64,000 bases of DNA from Sphingopyxis sp. (GCF_016463645.1 NZ_JAEMQX010000005.1:28988-92987); one strand, 5' to 3'; numbered from the stretch's first letter, positions 43,868 to 53,317 are shown. Made by a program: numbers and translations. The notes: generated by a model not told the origin, from the letters alone.

Positions 43868-45335
43868 GCGGAGGTTGCAATATCTCTGCCAGATAGGCGT
43901 CATGCGTCGGCTGGCGCAGCACCGCCTCGCGCACGAAACCGAGCATCTTGCGGAAATGCGCCTTCACCTCGTCGGGCGGCACGCGGTCGACCGCGGGGCG
44001 CCAGCTTTCGGGGGTGATGCCGTGGCCGGTGAACAGCGCGCGCCAGCTGTCGGGCGGCAGGCTCTCGTCCTCCTGCGGCGCAAGTTCGCCCCGCGCGCGG
44101 AAGAAATCGATCATATGCGCGAGTTCATCGGAAAGCGGCATCGTCCGTGCCCTGTCCCAGAAAGCGCCCGCATATCGCTGAAGGCTGTAATGCGCCGTCC
44201 CGAAATCGGCGACGCGCGCGAGATGCGAGCGCAGGATCCGGTTATATTCGGCGCGCCGCGCGTCATGGTTCGCCCCTTCGGCCGGATAGGTCGCGAGCAG
44301 ATGCACGATGCCGAGTTGCAGCCCGTGCAGCGCCAGGCCATGCCCCGGATCGAAGCGGCAGACCGCCTCGCCCAGCCCGATGCAATTGCCGCGCCAGGGT
44401 TCGGACGCGACGCCCGCCGCGACCGGGCGGAAGGCGACGGCATCGAGCGCCATTCCGCTCGCCGCCCCGGCCGCCCGCTCCGCCGCCTCGTCACTTTCGA
44501 TCGCGCTCGAAAAGATGTGGACGACGTGCGTGTGCGTCATGGCGGGGAAAAGGCCCGTCCAGCCACCCGGGCCGGCCCGCACCTCGGAGTGGACGGGAAG
44601 CGCCGCAAGGCGCGGCGCGAGCGCGGTCAGCATCCGGTCGCCGGGCGTCGGCATTTCCTCGAATGCGCCGGACAGCAACAGCCGTTCGCGCGTCAGGTCG
44701 GCGAACAGCGCGCTTTCGAGCCGCTGCCCGTCGTCCAGCACCAGCGCCGCGACGTCCTCCCCCTTTCTTTCGACCGCAACGCCCGCGGTCTTGAAAATCT
44801 CGACCCCCAGATGCCGCGCGATCGCCTTCAGGCTCCTTGCATAGGCCGCGGCGGGCAGATGATAGCCATAATCGCTGCGCCCATAGCGTTCGCTCGCCTC
44901 GTCGGGCAGGAACAGCCGTCCGCTCAGCGCCGCCGTCGCGGTCAGCGAGAAATCGTCGAGCCCCACACCAAGCCCGAAGTGGCGCGCTTTCACCCAATGC
45001 GGGAAAAAGTCGTCGCCATCGATGCCTGTCCCGAAAGCGCCATAGCTGTGAAGAAAGCCCGACTGCCCCGCCCCGCTCGCGTCGATGAAATTCTGGCCGA
45101 GCGTGAAGGCGCCGCGTGTCGTGCGGAGCAGCGCTGCCTCGTCGATGCCGATCTGGTTGTGCAGCGCCTCGATCGCCGGCAGCGTGGCATGAATATCGGC
45201 CGGTCCCGCCGCATCGGGCAAGGCGACCGCTCGGACCCTGACGCCCGCGGGCGCCAATGCGCGGCGCAAGGCAGCCGCCGCCAGCCACAGCGGCGCGTCG
45301 TGGCCCAGCAGCGTGATGTCGCGCGCGCCGCTCAT
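43860..45335 (-). CDS. Degenerate tryptophan-halogenase-family protein
   Basis: A 491-residue paralogue of the upstream halogenase (shared IDEA...LLRTTRGAFTLGQNFI, GLGEAV, and DELAHMIDFFRARGE-type C-terminus). The N-terminal dinucleotide motif is gone: ITLLGHDAPLWLAAAAL replaces GGGTAGW. The position of the catalytic Lys (KLGIEF in the paralogue) reads TLGQNF, and WxWxIP is absent. It is intact, uninterrupted and overlaps its neighbours by four and eight bases, so it is translated with them. Probably an inactive or repurposed partner subunit. Confidence 0.8.
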   Translation of the reverse strand: MSGARDITLLGHDAPLWLAAAALRRALAPAGVRVRAVALPDAAGPADIHATLPAIEALHNQIGIDEAALLRTTRGAFTLGQNFIDASGAGQSGFLHSYGAFGTGIDGDDFFPHWVKARHFGLGVGLDDFSLTATAALSGRLFLPDEASERYGRSDYGYHLPAAAYARSLKAIARHLGVEIFKTAGVAVERKGEDVAALVLDDGQRLESALFADLTRERLLLSGAFEEMPTPGDRMLTALAPRLAALPVHSEVRAGPGGWTGLFPAMTHTHVVHIFSSAIESDEAAERAAGAASGMALDAVAFRPVAAGVASEPWRGNCIGLGEAVCRFDPGHGLALHGLQLGIVHLLATYPAEGANHDARRAEYNRILRSHLARVADFGTAHYSLQRYAGAFWDRARTMPLSDELAHMIDFFRARGELAPQEDESLPPDSWRALFTGHGITPESWRPAVDRVPPDEVKAHFRKMLGFVREAVLRQPTHDAYLAEILQPPHG

Positions 45336-46876
45336 GCCGCGCTCGCCGTGCCACCCGGTCGCGCCATGGCCCCCGATGCGCAATAGCTCGCGAGGAATTC
45401 GGCGTGCGGCGTCATGTCGGCCGCATTGACGGCGATCCGCGCCGCGAGATCGTCGAGCCGTGCCTGCAGATCTGCCGCCGACAGGCGATGGGTTAGCGGA
45501 CTCGCCGCCGACGGCAGAATGCCCTGTCCTTCCAGGACAGAAAGCCAGCTGTCGCGCGAGAACAGCCCCATCCTGTATTCGGGCGCCGCCGCGCTTTCGC
45601 GGAACAGCGCAACCTTGTGCGCGAGGCTGTCGGGCAGCGTCATCGCGCGCGCATGGTCCCACAAGGGTTCGCCGACGCGCTCGTTCGCCGCATAGTGCAG
45701 CACCAGAAAGTCGCGCGTCCGGTCGTAATGGATTTCGAACAGGCGATTGAACTCGCGCACCATGCGCGGATCGACCTTTTCGCCGCGGCGCGGGATCAGC
45801 CTCGCGAGGTCGATCGTCGCCGCCTGGATCAGGAAGATGCTCGTCGATTCGAGGGGCTCGAGGAAGCCGCTCGCGAGTCCGACCGCGATGCAATTGCCCG
45901 CCCATCCGGCTTGCCGGCGACCCGTGGCGAAACGCAGCAGCCGCGGTTCGCCTTGCGCTTCGCCGTCGATCGCGGCGAGCAACGTACGCCGCGCCTCTTC
46001 CTCGTCGCAAAAGCGGCTTGAAAAGACATAGCCATTGCCGGTCCGGTGCTGGAGCGGGATGCGCCACGTCCAGCCCGCGCGCTGCGCCGTCGCACGCGTA
46101 TAGGGGGTGAGCGGCTCGACCCCGGCACAGGGCAGCGCGAGCGCACGGTCGCAGGGCAGCCAGTCGCTCCAGTCGACCCAGGGCACGCCCATCGTCGCCC
46201 CCAGCAGCAGCGAACGGAAACCCGAGCAGTCGATGAAGAGGTCGCCCGCGACCCTTGCGCCCGATGCGAGCGTCAGCGCCGCGACGTCGCCGCTTTCGCC
46301 GTCGCGGACAACGTCGACGACCTTGCCCTCCATCCGGCGGATGCCGCGCGCGGTCGCCCATTTGCGGAGGTAGGCGGCGTAGAGGCCGGCATCGAAATGA
46401 TAGGCATAGCTGTATGTCGAGCGGATCGATTTGGGATCGGTGTTCGGATGCTCGAAGCCGTTGGCGCGGCAGGCGGCAACCGCGAAGCTGTAATCCTGTA
46501 ACGACCGGCCGTCGGTTCCGGCGAGCCGCGCACGCGCCCAGTGATGCTGGAAGTCGGTGCTTGTCCAGCGGCCGCCGAAGGTGCCGAACGGGTGGATGTA
46601 GCGCACCCCGGGACGAAGCCAGTCGACGAACTCGATCCCCAGCTTGATGGTGCCGCCCGTCTCGCGCATGAATTCGGCCTCGTCGATGCCGATCAAGTCG
46701 TTGAAGCTCTTGATATGCGGCAGCGTCGCCTCGCCGACGCCGACGGTCGCGATCTCGTCGCTCTCGATCAGCGTGATGTCGTAATCGGCCGCCGCGAGCA
46801 GGCCCGCGAGGCCCGATGCGCACATCCAGCCCGCGGTACCCCCGCCGAGGATCACGATGCGATAGGGCTCCGCCAT
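45332..46876 (-). CDS. Flavin-dependent tryptophan-halogenase-family protein
   Basis: A 514-residue FAD enzyme: GGGTAGW at about 10-16, candidate catalytic Lys in GGTIKLGIEFVDW, and the halogenase signature WTWRIP. Length is normal for the family. Homologues encoded beside TBDRs in sugar-utilisation loci (including the Caulobacter maltose locus) have no demonstrated indole substrate to my knowledge, so halogenation of tryptophan should not be assumed. It follows the TBDR gene after a strong hairpin and overlaps the degenerate paralogue by four bases. Confidence 0.88.
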   Translation of the reverse strand: MAEPYRIVILGGGTAGWMCASGLAGLLAAADYDITLIESDEIATVGVGEATLPHIKSFNDLIGIDEAEFMRETGGTIKLGIEFVDWLRPGVRYIHPFGTFGGRWTSTDFQHHWARARLAGTDGRSLQDYSFAVAACRANGFEHPNTDPKSIRSTYSYAYHFDAGLYAAYLRKWATARGIRRMEGKVVDVVRDGESGDVAALTLASGARVAGDLFIDCSGFRSLLLGATMGVPWVDWSDWLPCDRALALPCAGVEPLTPYTRATAQRAGWTWRIPLQHRTGNGYVFSSRFCDEEEARRTLLAAIDGEAQGEPRLLRFATGRRQAGWAGNCIAVGLASGFLEPLESTSIFLIQAATIDLARLIPRRGEKVDPRMVREFNRLFEIHYDRTRDFLVLHYAANERVGEPLWDHARAMTLPDSLAHKVALFRESAAAPEYRMGLFSRDSWLSVLEGQGILPSAASPLTHRLSAADLQARLDDLAARIAVNAADMTPHAEFLASYCASGAMARPGGTASAA

Positions 46877-46900
46877 GACCGTTTCGTCGCTCCCGAATGA

Positions 46901-46950
46901 CCGGCAGGAAGCGGGGGCCGCCGTGGACGGACGGCCGCGCTTCCTGCCGG
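46901..46950 (-). other. Long intercistronic hairpin after the TBDR gene
   Basis: CCGGCAGGAAGCG (46901-46913) pairs perfectly with CGCTTCCTGCCGG (46938-46950), and inner GGCCG/CGGCC bases extend the stem. It starts four bases after the TBDR stop (46955) and ends 24 bases before the halogenase start codon. No T run, so more likely an mRNA-stabilising or partial-termination element that lets the receptor message outlast the downstream genes. Confidence 0.65.
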
Positions 46951-46954
46951 GATA

Positions 46955-49900
46955 TCAGAACTTCACGCGCGCGCCGAACTGGAAGCGGCGGTCGACGCGG
47001 CCCCAGTTGGCGTCGCGGTACACCGGCTTCGCCCCGGGGGTCAGCGGCGTGTCGCCGAATATCTGCTGCTGATAGACCGTTGTCGTATCGAGCAGATTCT
47101 GACCCTCGACCGACAGTTCGAGCCATCTGGTCGGCGAGAAGCGAAGCGACGCGTCGAGGAAGCCGACCGATTTCTGGAACACCGGCAGGCCGATACAGCA
47201 GTCGAGATTGTTGGTCAGGAAACGCGACCGCCAGTTATAGGCGAGACGGAAGGCGACCGGTCCCTTTTCGTACAGGCCGACGATATTGAAGGTGTGCTTC
47301 GAAATGCCCGCGAGGCGGTGCGAGTCCATCACTACGCCGCGTCCGCCCGACACGTCGAGCCCCGCGCCGAAGCCGCCCGTGCCGCCCCCGTCGAGTGCAC
47401 CCTGCGTCACGAGGTTCGAATTGCTGATCCCGCTCTGCTTGACGTGGGTGTAGTTGGCCTGCGCCCCCAGTCCGCTGAGCAGGCCGGGCAGGAAGTCGAA
47501 GAAGGTCTGGAAGCCCGTTTCGAAGCCATAGAGCTCGCCGCCGTCCTTGGTATTGCGCGGCCCGCGCATCAGCACCGTCTGTTCGGACCCGTTGTTGGTG
47601 AACACGCGCTCGAATTCGCCGTAAGCCACGGTGTTGCGCAGCTTTTTATAGAAGACGTCGGCGTGGAACGACGTGCTGCCGCGATAATGTTCGAAGGTGA
47701 GATCGAACTGGTCGGCAAGGATCGGCTTCAGCCCGGCAAATCCCGATTCGGCGCGGAAGACGAAATTATAGCCGGTGATGTTCCCCGCAGCGTCGCGGAC
47801 GATGTTCGCGCTGTTCGCGGTCGCGTCGAATGACGGCGTCTGGATCGAAACGAAATTCCTGAGCAGGCCGAAATCGGGCCGCGCCATCGCCCGCGAATAG
47901 GCGAAGCGGATGAAATTATTGTCGTCGAGTCCGAAACGCACGTTGAAGCTCGGCAGGACGGTCGTGTAATCGGCCTTCAGATTGTTCGGCACGGCCGCGC
48001 CGTTGGCAAAGGCCTGGATCTCGGGCGTCAGGAAGCAGGCGGGATTGACGACATCGCCTGGCGGCAACGGCGTCCCGCACGGCCGGTTCAGCACCGGCGT
48101 GAAGATCGTCGATTGCGGGAAGCCGACATTGCCGACGCTGTCGATATCGGTCCGCACGATACGCACGCCGATGTTGCCGCGCACATTCATTCCGCCGAGC
48201 ATCGCATTGTCGCCGCCGAAGCGCAGCGTCGCATAGGCCGCCTTCGTCTTTTCGGTGACCTCCATGACCTCGGACGGGGTGAAGCAGCCGACGGTCGCCT
48301 CGGTCCGGTCGCAGATCGGCGTCCAGCCCGGAAGGATCGGCGGGCCGACGTTCGAACCGCGCAGCCCGTCGACCAGCCGGTCGCGGTCGCGCAGCACGTC
48401 GCGGCTCAGATAGACGAGATCGCCATTGTCATAGACCTGCCCGTTATAGAAACCACCGCCAAGGCTCGCGGGGCCGAACAGCCCGTCGCCATAGCCCTGG
48501 AACGGCGCGCGCGCGCCGCAGCCGGCGGGATAGGGTGCCGCCGCGGTGTTATCGACGTTGAAGCCCGGGCCGTTGCAGTTCCACGGCGCCGCGATCGGCG
48601 TCCAGTTGAAGGTCGAATAGCGGACATTCTGGTTGCGGTCGGCATAGCGCACGCCGACCTTCAGCGAGTCGAGCCAGTCGCTGCCCTCGAAATCATATTC
48701 GGCGTCGGCCTTGAGCGCCAATTCCTCCGCATCATTGTCCTCGAGATGCGCCTGGATGAACGGGATCCAGTAATTGTGCGGATTGGCGAGGCCGCCGTCG
48801 GCATAGTTGATGTTTGTCCCGGGCAGCAGCCTGATGTTCGGCGTGCCGTCCTTGTTGACGCCATACTCGTAATCGGCCGCCGATCCCGTCGCGACGAGGA
48901 TGTCGTCGTTCGTGGTTTTCGCCTTGATCCACTGCGCATCGAAATTGAGCCGGAACCTGTCGCTCACATCCCACTGGATGTTAGCCGACAGGTCGCGCGT
49001 ATTTTCGCTGTGATCGAAATTGCGCGCCTCGTTCTGGAAATAGAGGCCGTTGCGGTCGGGAACCGCGCAGGCCGAACCCGGACCGCAATAGTTGACGAAG
49101 GGCTGGCCCGGAACGGCCGAGCCGGTGTCGATCATCTCCGCCGCACTGCCGAAACTGCCGCGCCAGGTACCATAGGCCTGGCTGAGCAAGGCCGATTGCA
49201 ACATGCCGTCGGGACCGAAGGTAAAGCCGGCATTGCCCGTCGGCGTGCGCAGGATCGACGAGCCGACCGGATTGAACGCCGGCGTCCCGTAATATGTGCC
49301 CTCGAGGATCGCGTGCGACGCATTCTCCAGCCAGGCATTGTCATAGGACGAACGGATGAACTGCACCGTCGCACGAACGTCGCCGGTCGGGCTTTCATAT
49401 TGCCCGGCGAGCGCGATGCCCTCGCGCGTTCGGTCGTAATCGACCTGCGAATAGCGGATGCCGTCGGGGATCAGCGCGAAGCCCGTTCCGCCGAAGGGAT
49501 TGGCCGCGCAGCTGACATTGCCGTCGGCGTCCACCGGACCCACTGCCCCTGCCGAGCAATAGGTGCGGATCTTGTCCATGATCACGCTTTCGGTACGCGT
49601 CACCACGTGGCTGCGCGCATAGTCGGCCATCAGGCCGAAGCGGCCGGCGGGGGTGTCGAAGGTCTTGCTGACGAGAACCGAAAATTCGCCGTTCCACTTG
49701 TCCGAACGATCGCCGTAGGTCGCCTTGGCATTCGCCGCGATCACCAGCCCCGCCTCGTCGAGCGGCAGGCGCGTGCGCAGGTCGACGGTCCCGGCGATCC
49801 CGCCCTCGATCATGTCGGCGGTCTGGTTCTTGTACGCGTCGACGCGCGACATCAGCTCGGGCGAGATGTCGTTGAAATTGAGCCCGCGATAGCTGTCGGC

Positions 49901-50323
49901 CGAGAAGCTGTCGCGGCCGTTGATCTCGGTACGCACAAAGGTCAGGCCACGGATCAGGACGCCCGCGGGCTCGCCCGACGGGTGGGTGCTGTCGTCGGTC
50001 GACTGCAGCCGCGATACGGTGATACCGGGAACCCGCTGCAGCGCGCTCGCGACCGAATTGTCCGGAAAGGCACCGATGTCGGTCGCGGTGATCGAATCGA
50101 CGACGGTGAGCGCGTCGCGTTTGCGATCCTGCGCATCCTGCAAGGCGGCGCGCACGCCGACGACGACGATCTCGTCGCCCGCGCTTTCCGCCGCATCGTC
50201 CGCCGGCGGCGCGTCCTGCGCCATCGCCGGCGACGCCGCCAGAAGTCCTGCCGCCACGGCCATGACCGGCAGCGACACGCCGGCCAGCAAACCGCGCCCA
50301 TTCGCGAATCCCATGAGCCCCAT
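46955..50323 (-). CDS. TonB-dependent receptor of the maltose-type locus
   Basis: A 1122-residue outer-membrane transporter of the Caulobacter MalA/oligosaccharide type: signal peptide about 1-36 (ending AMAQD), TonB box DEIVVVG at 50-56, plug about 65-185 (FPDNSVASALQRVPGITVSR), very large barrel ending FGARVKF. No STN domain, so regulation is by LacI rather than sigma/FecR. GGGGAGGAG directly precedes ATG 50323; alternatives at 50341 and 50314 are less likely. Two LacI-like dyads sit in its upstream region. Expected to import maltodextrin-like oligosaccharides (inference from locus). Confidence 0.9.
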   Translation of the reverse strand: MGLMGFANGRGLLAGVSLPVMAVAAGLLAASPAMAQDAPPADDAAESAGDEIVVVGVRAALQDAQDRKRDALTVVDSITATDIGAFPDNSVASALQRVPGITVSRLQSTDDSTHPSGEPAGVLIRGLTFVRTEINGRDSFSADSYRGLNFNDISPELMSRVDAYKNQTADMIEGGIAGTVDLRTRLPLDEAGLVIAANAKATYGDRSDKWNGEFSVLVSKTFDTPAGRFGLMADYARSHVVTRTESVIMDKIRTYCSAGAVGPVDADGNVSCAANPFGGTGFALIPDGIRYSQVDYDRTREGIALAGQYESPTGDVRATVQFIRSSYDNAWLENASHAILEGTYYGTPAFNPVGSSILRTPTGNAGFTFGPDGMLQSALLSQAYGTWRGSFGSAAEMIDTGSAVPGQPFVNYCGPGSACAVPDRNGLYFQNEARNFDHSENTRDLSANIQWDVSDRFRLNFDAQWIKAKTTNDDILVATGSAADYEYGVNKDGTPNIRLLPGTNINYADGGLANPHNYWIPFIQAHLEDNDAEELALKADAEYDFEGSDWLDSLKVGVRYADRNQNVRYSTFNWTPIAAPWNCNGPGFNVDNTAAAPYPAGCGARAPFQGYGDGLFGPASLGGGFYNGQVYDNGDLVYLSRDVLRDRDRLVDGLRGSNVGPPILPGWTPICDRTEATVGCFTPSEVMEVTEKTKAAYATLRFGGDNAMLGGMNVRGNIGVRIVRTDIDSVGNVGFPQSTIFTPVLNRPCGTPLPPGDVVNPACFLTPEIQAFANGAAVPNNLKADYTTVLPSFNVRFGLDDNNFIRFAYSRAMARPDFGLLRNFVSIQTPSFDATANSANIVRDAAGNITGYNFVFRAESGFAGLKPILADQFDLTFEHYRGSTSFHADVFYKKLRNTVAYGEFERVFTNNGSEQTVLMRGPRNTKDGGELYGFETGFQTFFDFLPGLLSGLGAQANYTHVKQSGISNSNLVTQGALDGGGTGGFGAGLDVSGGRGVVMDSHRLAGISKHTFNIVGLYEKGPVAFRLAYNWRSRFLTNNLDCCIGLPVFQKSVGFLDASLRFSPTRWLELSVEGQNLLDTTTVYQQQIFGDTPLTPGAKPVYRDANWGRVDRRFQFGARVKF

Positions 50324-50418
50324 AGCTCCTCCCCTTCCCATGCCGCCCCATTTTTGGGGCTTGGTTGTTCGGCGCGTACCGGAGCAGCGCCTGCATCGTT
50401 GTTTGCATGATTTTGCGT

Positions 50419-50432
50419 ATTCTTGCAAGAAT
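50419..50432. promoter_or_regulatory. LacI-type operator candidate ATTCTTGCAAGAAT
   Basis: A perfect 14-base palindrome 96 bases upstream of the TBDR ATG, sharing the TTGCAA centre with the other dyads of this locus. The likely binder is the LacI regulator at 52207-53211. Confidence 0.55.
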
Positions 50433-50573
50433 GGCAAGCACAATGTCCCGGGGCATGGGGACTCAGATTATCTATCTGTTATTCATATATTTTATTTCAA
50501 TTCATGCGACATGAGACGCAAAAGCCGCTGACCGGTCGGGCGAATCGAATACGTTTGCATTGCGGAATATATG

Positions 50574-50587
50574 TGCAAATATTTGCA
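50574..50587. promoter_or_regulatory. LacI-type operator candidate TGCAAATATTTGCA
   Basis: A perfect 14-base palindrome 41 bases downstream of the MFS stop codon and 251 bases upstream of the TBDR start. The TGCAA arms match those of the dyad at 52138-52152. Confidence 0.55.
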
Positions 50588-50628
50588 TAGCCGGTCGCAT
50601 CTGGCGCCCCGATTTCCATCCGAAGCGC

Positions 50629-52152
50629 TCAGTTGCGAGGCGGCGGAATGAAGAGGGCGGCACCTGCCCCGAGCGCGAGGAACGCCGCCGCGAGCGCCAG
50701 GGCCATCAGCGGCTGCCCGCCGAAGAGGTGGAGGACGAGCGGCCCCAGCGCGATCGCCGCGACCAGCTGCGGAACGACCAGAAAGACGTTGTGGATGCCC
50801 AGATAGACACCGACCTTGGCCGCGGGCACGGCGTTGACGATGATCGCATAGGGAAGCGACAGGATCGCCGCCCAGGCAATCCCGATCCCGAGCGACGATA
50901 GCCAGAGCCATCGCGGATCGGGGATCAGGACGAAACCCGCCATGCCGATCGCGCCGCAGACAAGGCACGATGCATAGGTCGGCCGTTCGCCGATCCGTCT
51001 CGAGATGGCGGGAAGCAGCAGGGCCGCCAGCGCCGCAACGCCATTATAGCCCGCGAACAGGACGCCGACCCAGTCGGCGGCCGCGTTGAAAGAGCCCGAT
51101 GCCGGATCGGCAGCGCCGAAATGCGCATCCGCGACGGCGGGCGCCGCGTAAATCCACATCGCGAACAGGCCGAACCAAGTGAAGAACTGCACCACGGCAA
51201 GCCGCCGCAATGCGCCGGGCATATGAACGAAATCCTCGACGATCTGGAACAGTCCCAATGCGCCGTCGCCGCGAGCCCGCTTTCTTTCGGCGGCAATTTG
51301 CGCGGCGCCGATCAGCAGCGCCGCGGCGGCGAGAAGCACCACCTCCCACTGCCACCCGAGGAATATCGCCAAGATCAGTACCGCACCGCCGCCGCCGGCG
51401 AACGCCCAGCCGCTCCGCGTGAAACGAACGGCATGGTTGCCCGGCATCACGGGCGCCGTACCGGTGAACGGCACGACCGTCACCGGGCGCTCGCGCGTGA
51501 AGATTATCGTCCAGCACACCGAAACCAGAAGGCAGGCGCTGCCGATATAGAAGGCATAGCGCACCGATGGCGGCAGCGCACCGCGCAGCGCGTCGCCCGA
51601 TACGCCGAACCAGTTGACGAGCATCCACGGAAGCGCGGAGGCGAACACGGCCCCCGCACCGATGAAGAAGACCTGCACCGCATAGCCCTTCGCCCGCTGC
51701 GCATCGGGCAGATTGTCGGCGACGAGCGCGCGCGAGGGATCCATCGCGATGTTGATCGACGCGGTGAGCAGCCACAGCGCGGCGATCGCCGCCCATAATG
51801 TCGAGGCGTTGGGCATGATCAGCAGCGCGATCGCGGTCAGCAATCCGCCCGCGAGCAGGAAGGGCCGCCGCCGCCCGAAGCGCGAGCGCGAATGGTCGCT
51901 GAGATGACCGATGATCGGCTGGACGATCAGCCCGGTGATCGGACCCGCGATCCACAGCACGGGAAGCGCGCCGACGTCGGCGCCGAGCAGCTGGAATATC
52001 CGGCTGGTGTTCGCATTCTGCAGCCCCCACACGATCTGGATGCCGAACAATGCAAAGCACATCGACCAGATGTGCAAATTTCGGCGAGCAAAAGCGCGCT
52101 CTTCCGTCCCTTCGCCTGAAATCGACGGCTTTGCGGCATGCAAATCTTGCAT
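50629..52152 (-). CDS. MFS transporter of the SLC45/GPH-like sugar type (MalY-like)
   Basis: A 507-residue inner-membrane sugar permease with about 12 TM helices. GHLSDHSRSRFGRRRPFLLAGG is the loop 2-3 motif of the sucrose/maltose branch, and an IWSMCFALFGIQIVWGLQNANTSRIFQ first helix is typical. It lies between the divergent LacI gene and the TBDR, as in Caulobacter maltose loci. It should move maltose-like sugars across the inner membrane. The ATG at 52152 coincides with an operator-like dyad. Confidence 0.88.
   Translation of the reverse strand: MQDLHAAKPSISGEGTEERAFARRNLHIWSMCFALFGIQIVWGLQNANTSRIFQLLGADVGALPVLWIAGPITGLIVQPIIGHLSDHSRSRFGRRRPFLLAGGLLTAIALLIMPNASTLWAAIAALWLLTASINIAMDPSRALVADNLPDAQRAKGYAVQVFFIGAGAVFASALPWMLVNWFGVSGDALRGALPPSVRYAFYIGSACLLVSVCWTIIFTRERPVTVVPFTGTAPVMPGNHAVRFTRSGWAFAGGGGAVLILAIFLGWQWEVVLLAAAALLIGAAQIAAERKRARGDGALGLFQIVEDFVHMPGALRRLAVVQFFTWFGLFAMWIYAAPAVADAHFGAADPASGSFNAAADWVGVLFAGYNGVAALAALLLPAISRRIGERPTYASCLVCGAIGMAGFVLIPDPRWLWLSSLGIGIAWAAILSLPYAIIVNAVPAAKVGVYLGIHNVFLVVPQLVAAIALGPLVLHLFGGQPLMALALAAAFLALGAGAALFIPPPRN
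52138..52152. promoter_or_regulatory. Dyad ATGCAA-ATC-TTGCAT overlapping the MFS start codon
   Basis: Six-base arms around a 3-base centre. The right arm on the plus strand contains the MFS start codon (52152-52150). It lies 55 bases upstream of the lacI ATG, so binding would autoregulate lacI and block the MFS message. Confidence 0.5.
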
Positions 52153-52206
52153 TCCCTCCCCCTGATTGTGCTAACGCTCGCGCGACGCCATGCACGGAAT
52201 CATCTT

Positions 52207-53211
52207 ATGGGCAGCAACAATACCAGATTGGAAGACTTGGCAAGGATGGCGGGAGTTTCCATCTCGACCGTGTCGCGCGCGCTCAACGACCATCCGCTCA
52301 TCAGCCTGAAAACCAAGAAAAAGGTCTGGGCGCTCGCCCGCGAGCATAATTATCCGTTCCGCACCTATATGCCGGCCGCGCCAGTGGGGTCGGAGGGGTC
52401 GATCGTCGTCGTCACCCCGCATATGCACGGCCGACCGCTCCCTTTATCGCACCCCTTCTTCCTCGAACTGCTCGCGAGCATCGGCGAGGCGGCGCGCGCG
52501 CGCGATTGCGATTTCACGGTCAGCCATACCGCGCCGCGCGATATCGACGATCTGGTCGCGGTGATGACGACGAGCCGCGCCAACGGCGTCATCTTCCTCG
52601 GGCAAAGCATGCTCCACGACGGATTCAACCAGCTCGCCGACGCGAACAGCAATTTCGTCGTCTGGGGCGCGCATCTGCCGGGACAGAAATATCGCTCGGT
52701 CGGGTCCGACAATGTTCTCGGCGGCCGCCGCGCGACGCTCCATCTCGCGCGTCTCGGCCGCAAGGCGATCGCTTTCGTGGGGTCGAGCGACCCCGAGGCG
52801 ATGCAGCGGCGCCAGGGCTATCTCGAAGCGCTCGAAGCGAACGGGCTCGACGCCGATCCCGCGCTCGACGTCCGCGTCGACTTCGGGTTCGAATCGGCCG
52901 AACGCGCCCTGAGCCAGCTCCTCGCCCGCGGGCGCAAGCTCGACGGCATCGTCGCGTCGAGCGACCTCATCGCGCTCGGCGCCATCCGCGCGTTGCGCAA
53001 GGCGAACCTGTCGGTGCCGAAGGACGTCTCGGTCGTCGGCTATGACGACATGCTGCTCGCGCGGCTCAGCACCCCGGCGCTGACGACGATCCAGCAGGAT
53101 ACGCTCGAAGCGGGGCGCCGGCTGGTGTCGCAGGTGATGGACCCGCATTCCGAGCAGTTCCTCGATTATCTGCCGACACATCTCATCGTCCGCGAATCCT
53201 GCGGCGCCTGA
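52207..53211 (+). CDS. LacI-family transcriptional regulator
   Basis: A 334-residue repressor. The HTH is at about 7-30 (LEDLARMAGVSISTVSRALNDHP), the hinge follows, and a periplasmic-binding-protein-like effector domain occupies about 60-334 (VIFLGQSM, SVGSDNVLGGRRATLHLARLGRKAIAFVGS, GIVASSDLIALGAIRAL, VVGYDD). Divergent from the MFS gene. By position and fold it should repress the MFS, TBDR and downstream enzyme genes until a maltose-like sugar binds. Confidence 0.92.
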   Translation: MGSNNTRLEDLARMAGVSISTVSRALNDHPLISLKTKKKVWALAREHNYPFRTYMPAAPVGSEGSIVVVTPHMHGRPLPLSHPFFLELLASIGEAARARDCDFTVSHTAPRDIDDLVAVMTTSRANGVIFLGQSMLHDGFNQLADANSNFVVWGAHLPGQKYRSVGSDNVLGGRRATLHLARLGRKAIAFVGSSDPEAMQRRQGYLEALEANGLDADPALDVRVDFGFESAERALSQLLARGRKLDGIVASSDLIALGAIRALRKANLSVPKDVSVVGYDDMLLARLSTPALTTIQQDTLEAGRRLVSQVMDPHSEQFLDYLPTHLIVRESCGA

Positions 53212-53317
53212 CCGGTTTTCGGGGTAGCGAAGACCGCGCGTCTGGAACATTGTTCGCCCCGGGACGCTTTTACCGACGTGCCCCACAGGCGGAATTCCGA
53301 TCGACGAGGAGCGAGAC

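Larger units (their letters stand above)
50324..50628 (-). promoter_or_regulatory. Upstream region of the maltose-type TBDR gene
   Basis: 305 bases between the TBDR start and the MFS stop, no gene. It holds two perfect 14-base dyads (50419-50432 and 50574-50587) 142 bases apart. An AT-rich patch at about 50465-50500 includes TTGAAA (minus, 50500-50495) as a possible -35 with a poor -10. The spacing of the dyads would permit looping by a tetrameric LacI-family protein. Confidence 0.5.

Noticed and set aside
45332..46876. Assignment as a tryptophan halogenase acting on free tryptophan
   Set aside because: Family motifs are present, but the TBDR/LacI/GH97 setting is a sugar locus and no indole pathway is nearby, so substrate was left open.
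43860..47126. Single 1088-residue frame through both halogenase genes
   Set aside because: Residues before 45335 are an out-of-frame reading of the intact halogenase gene; two separate overlapping genes are better supported.
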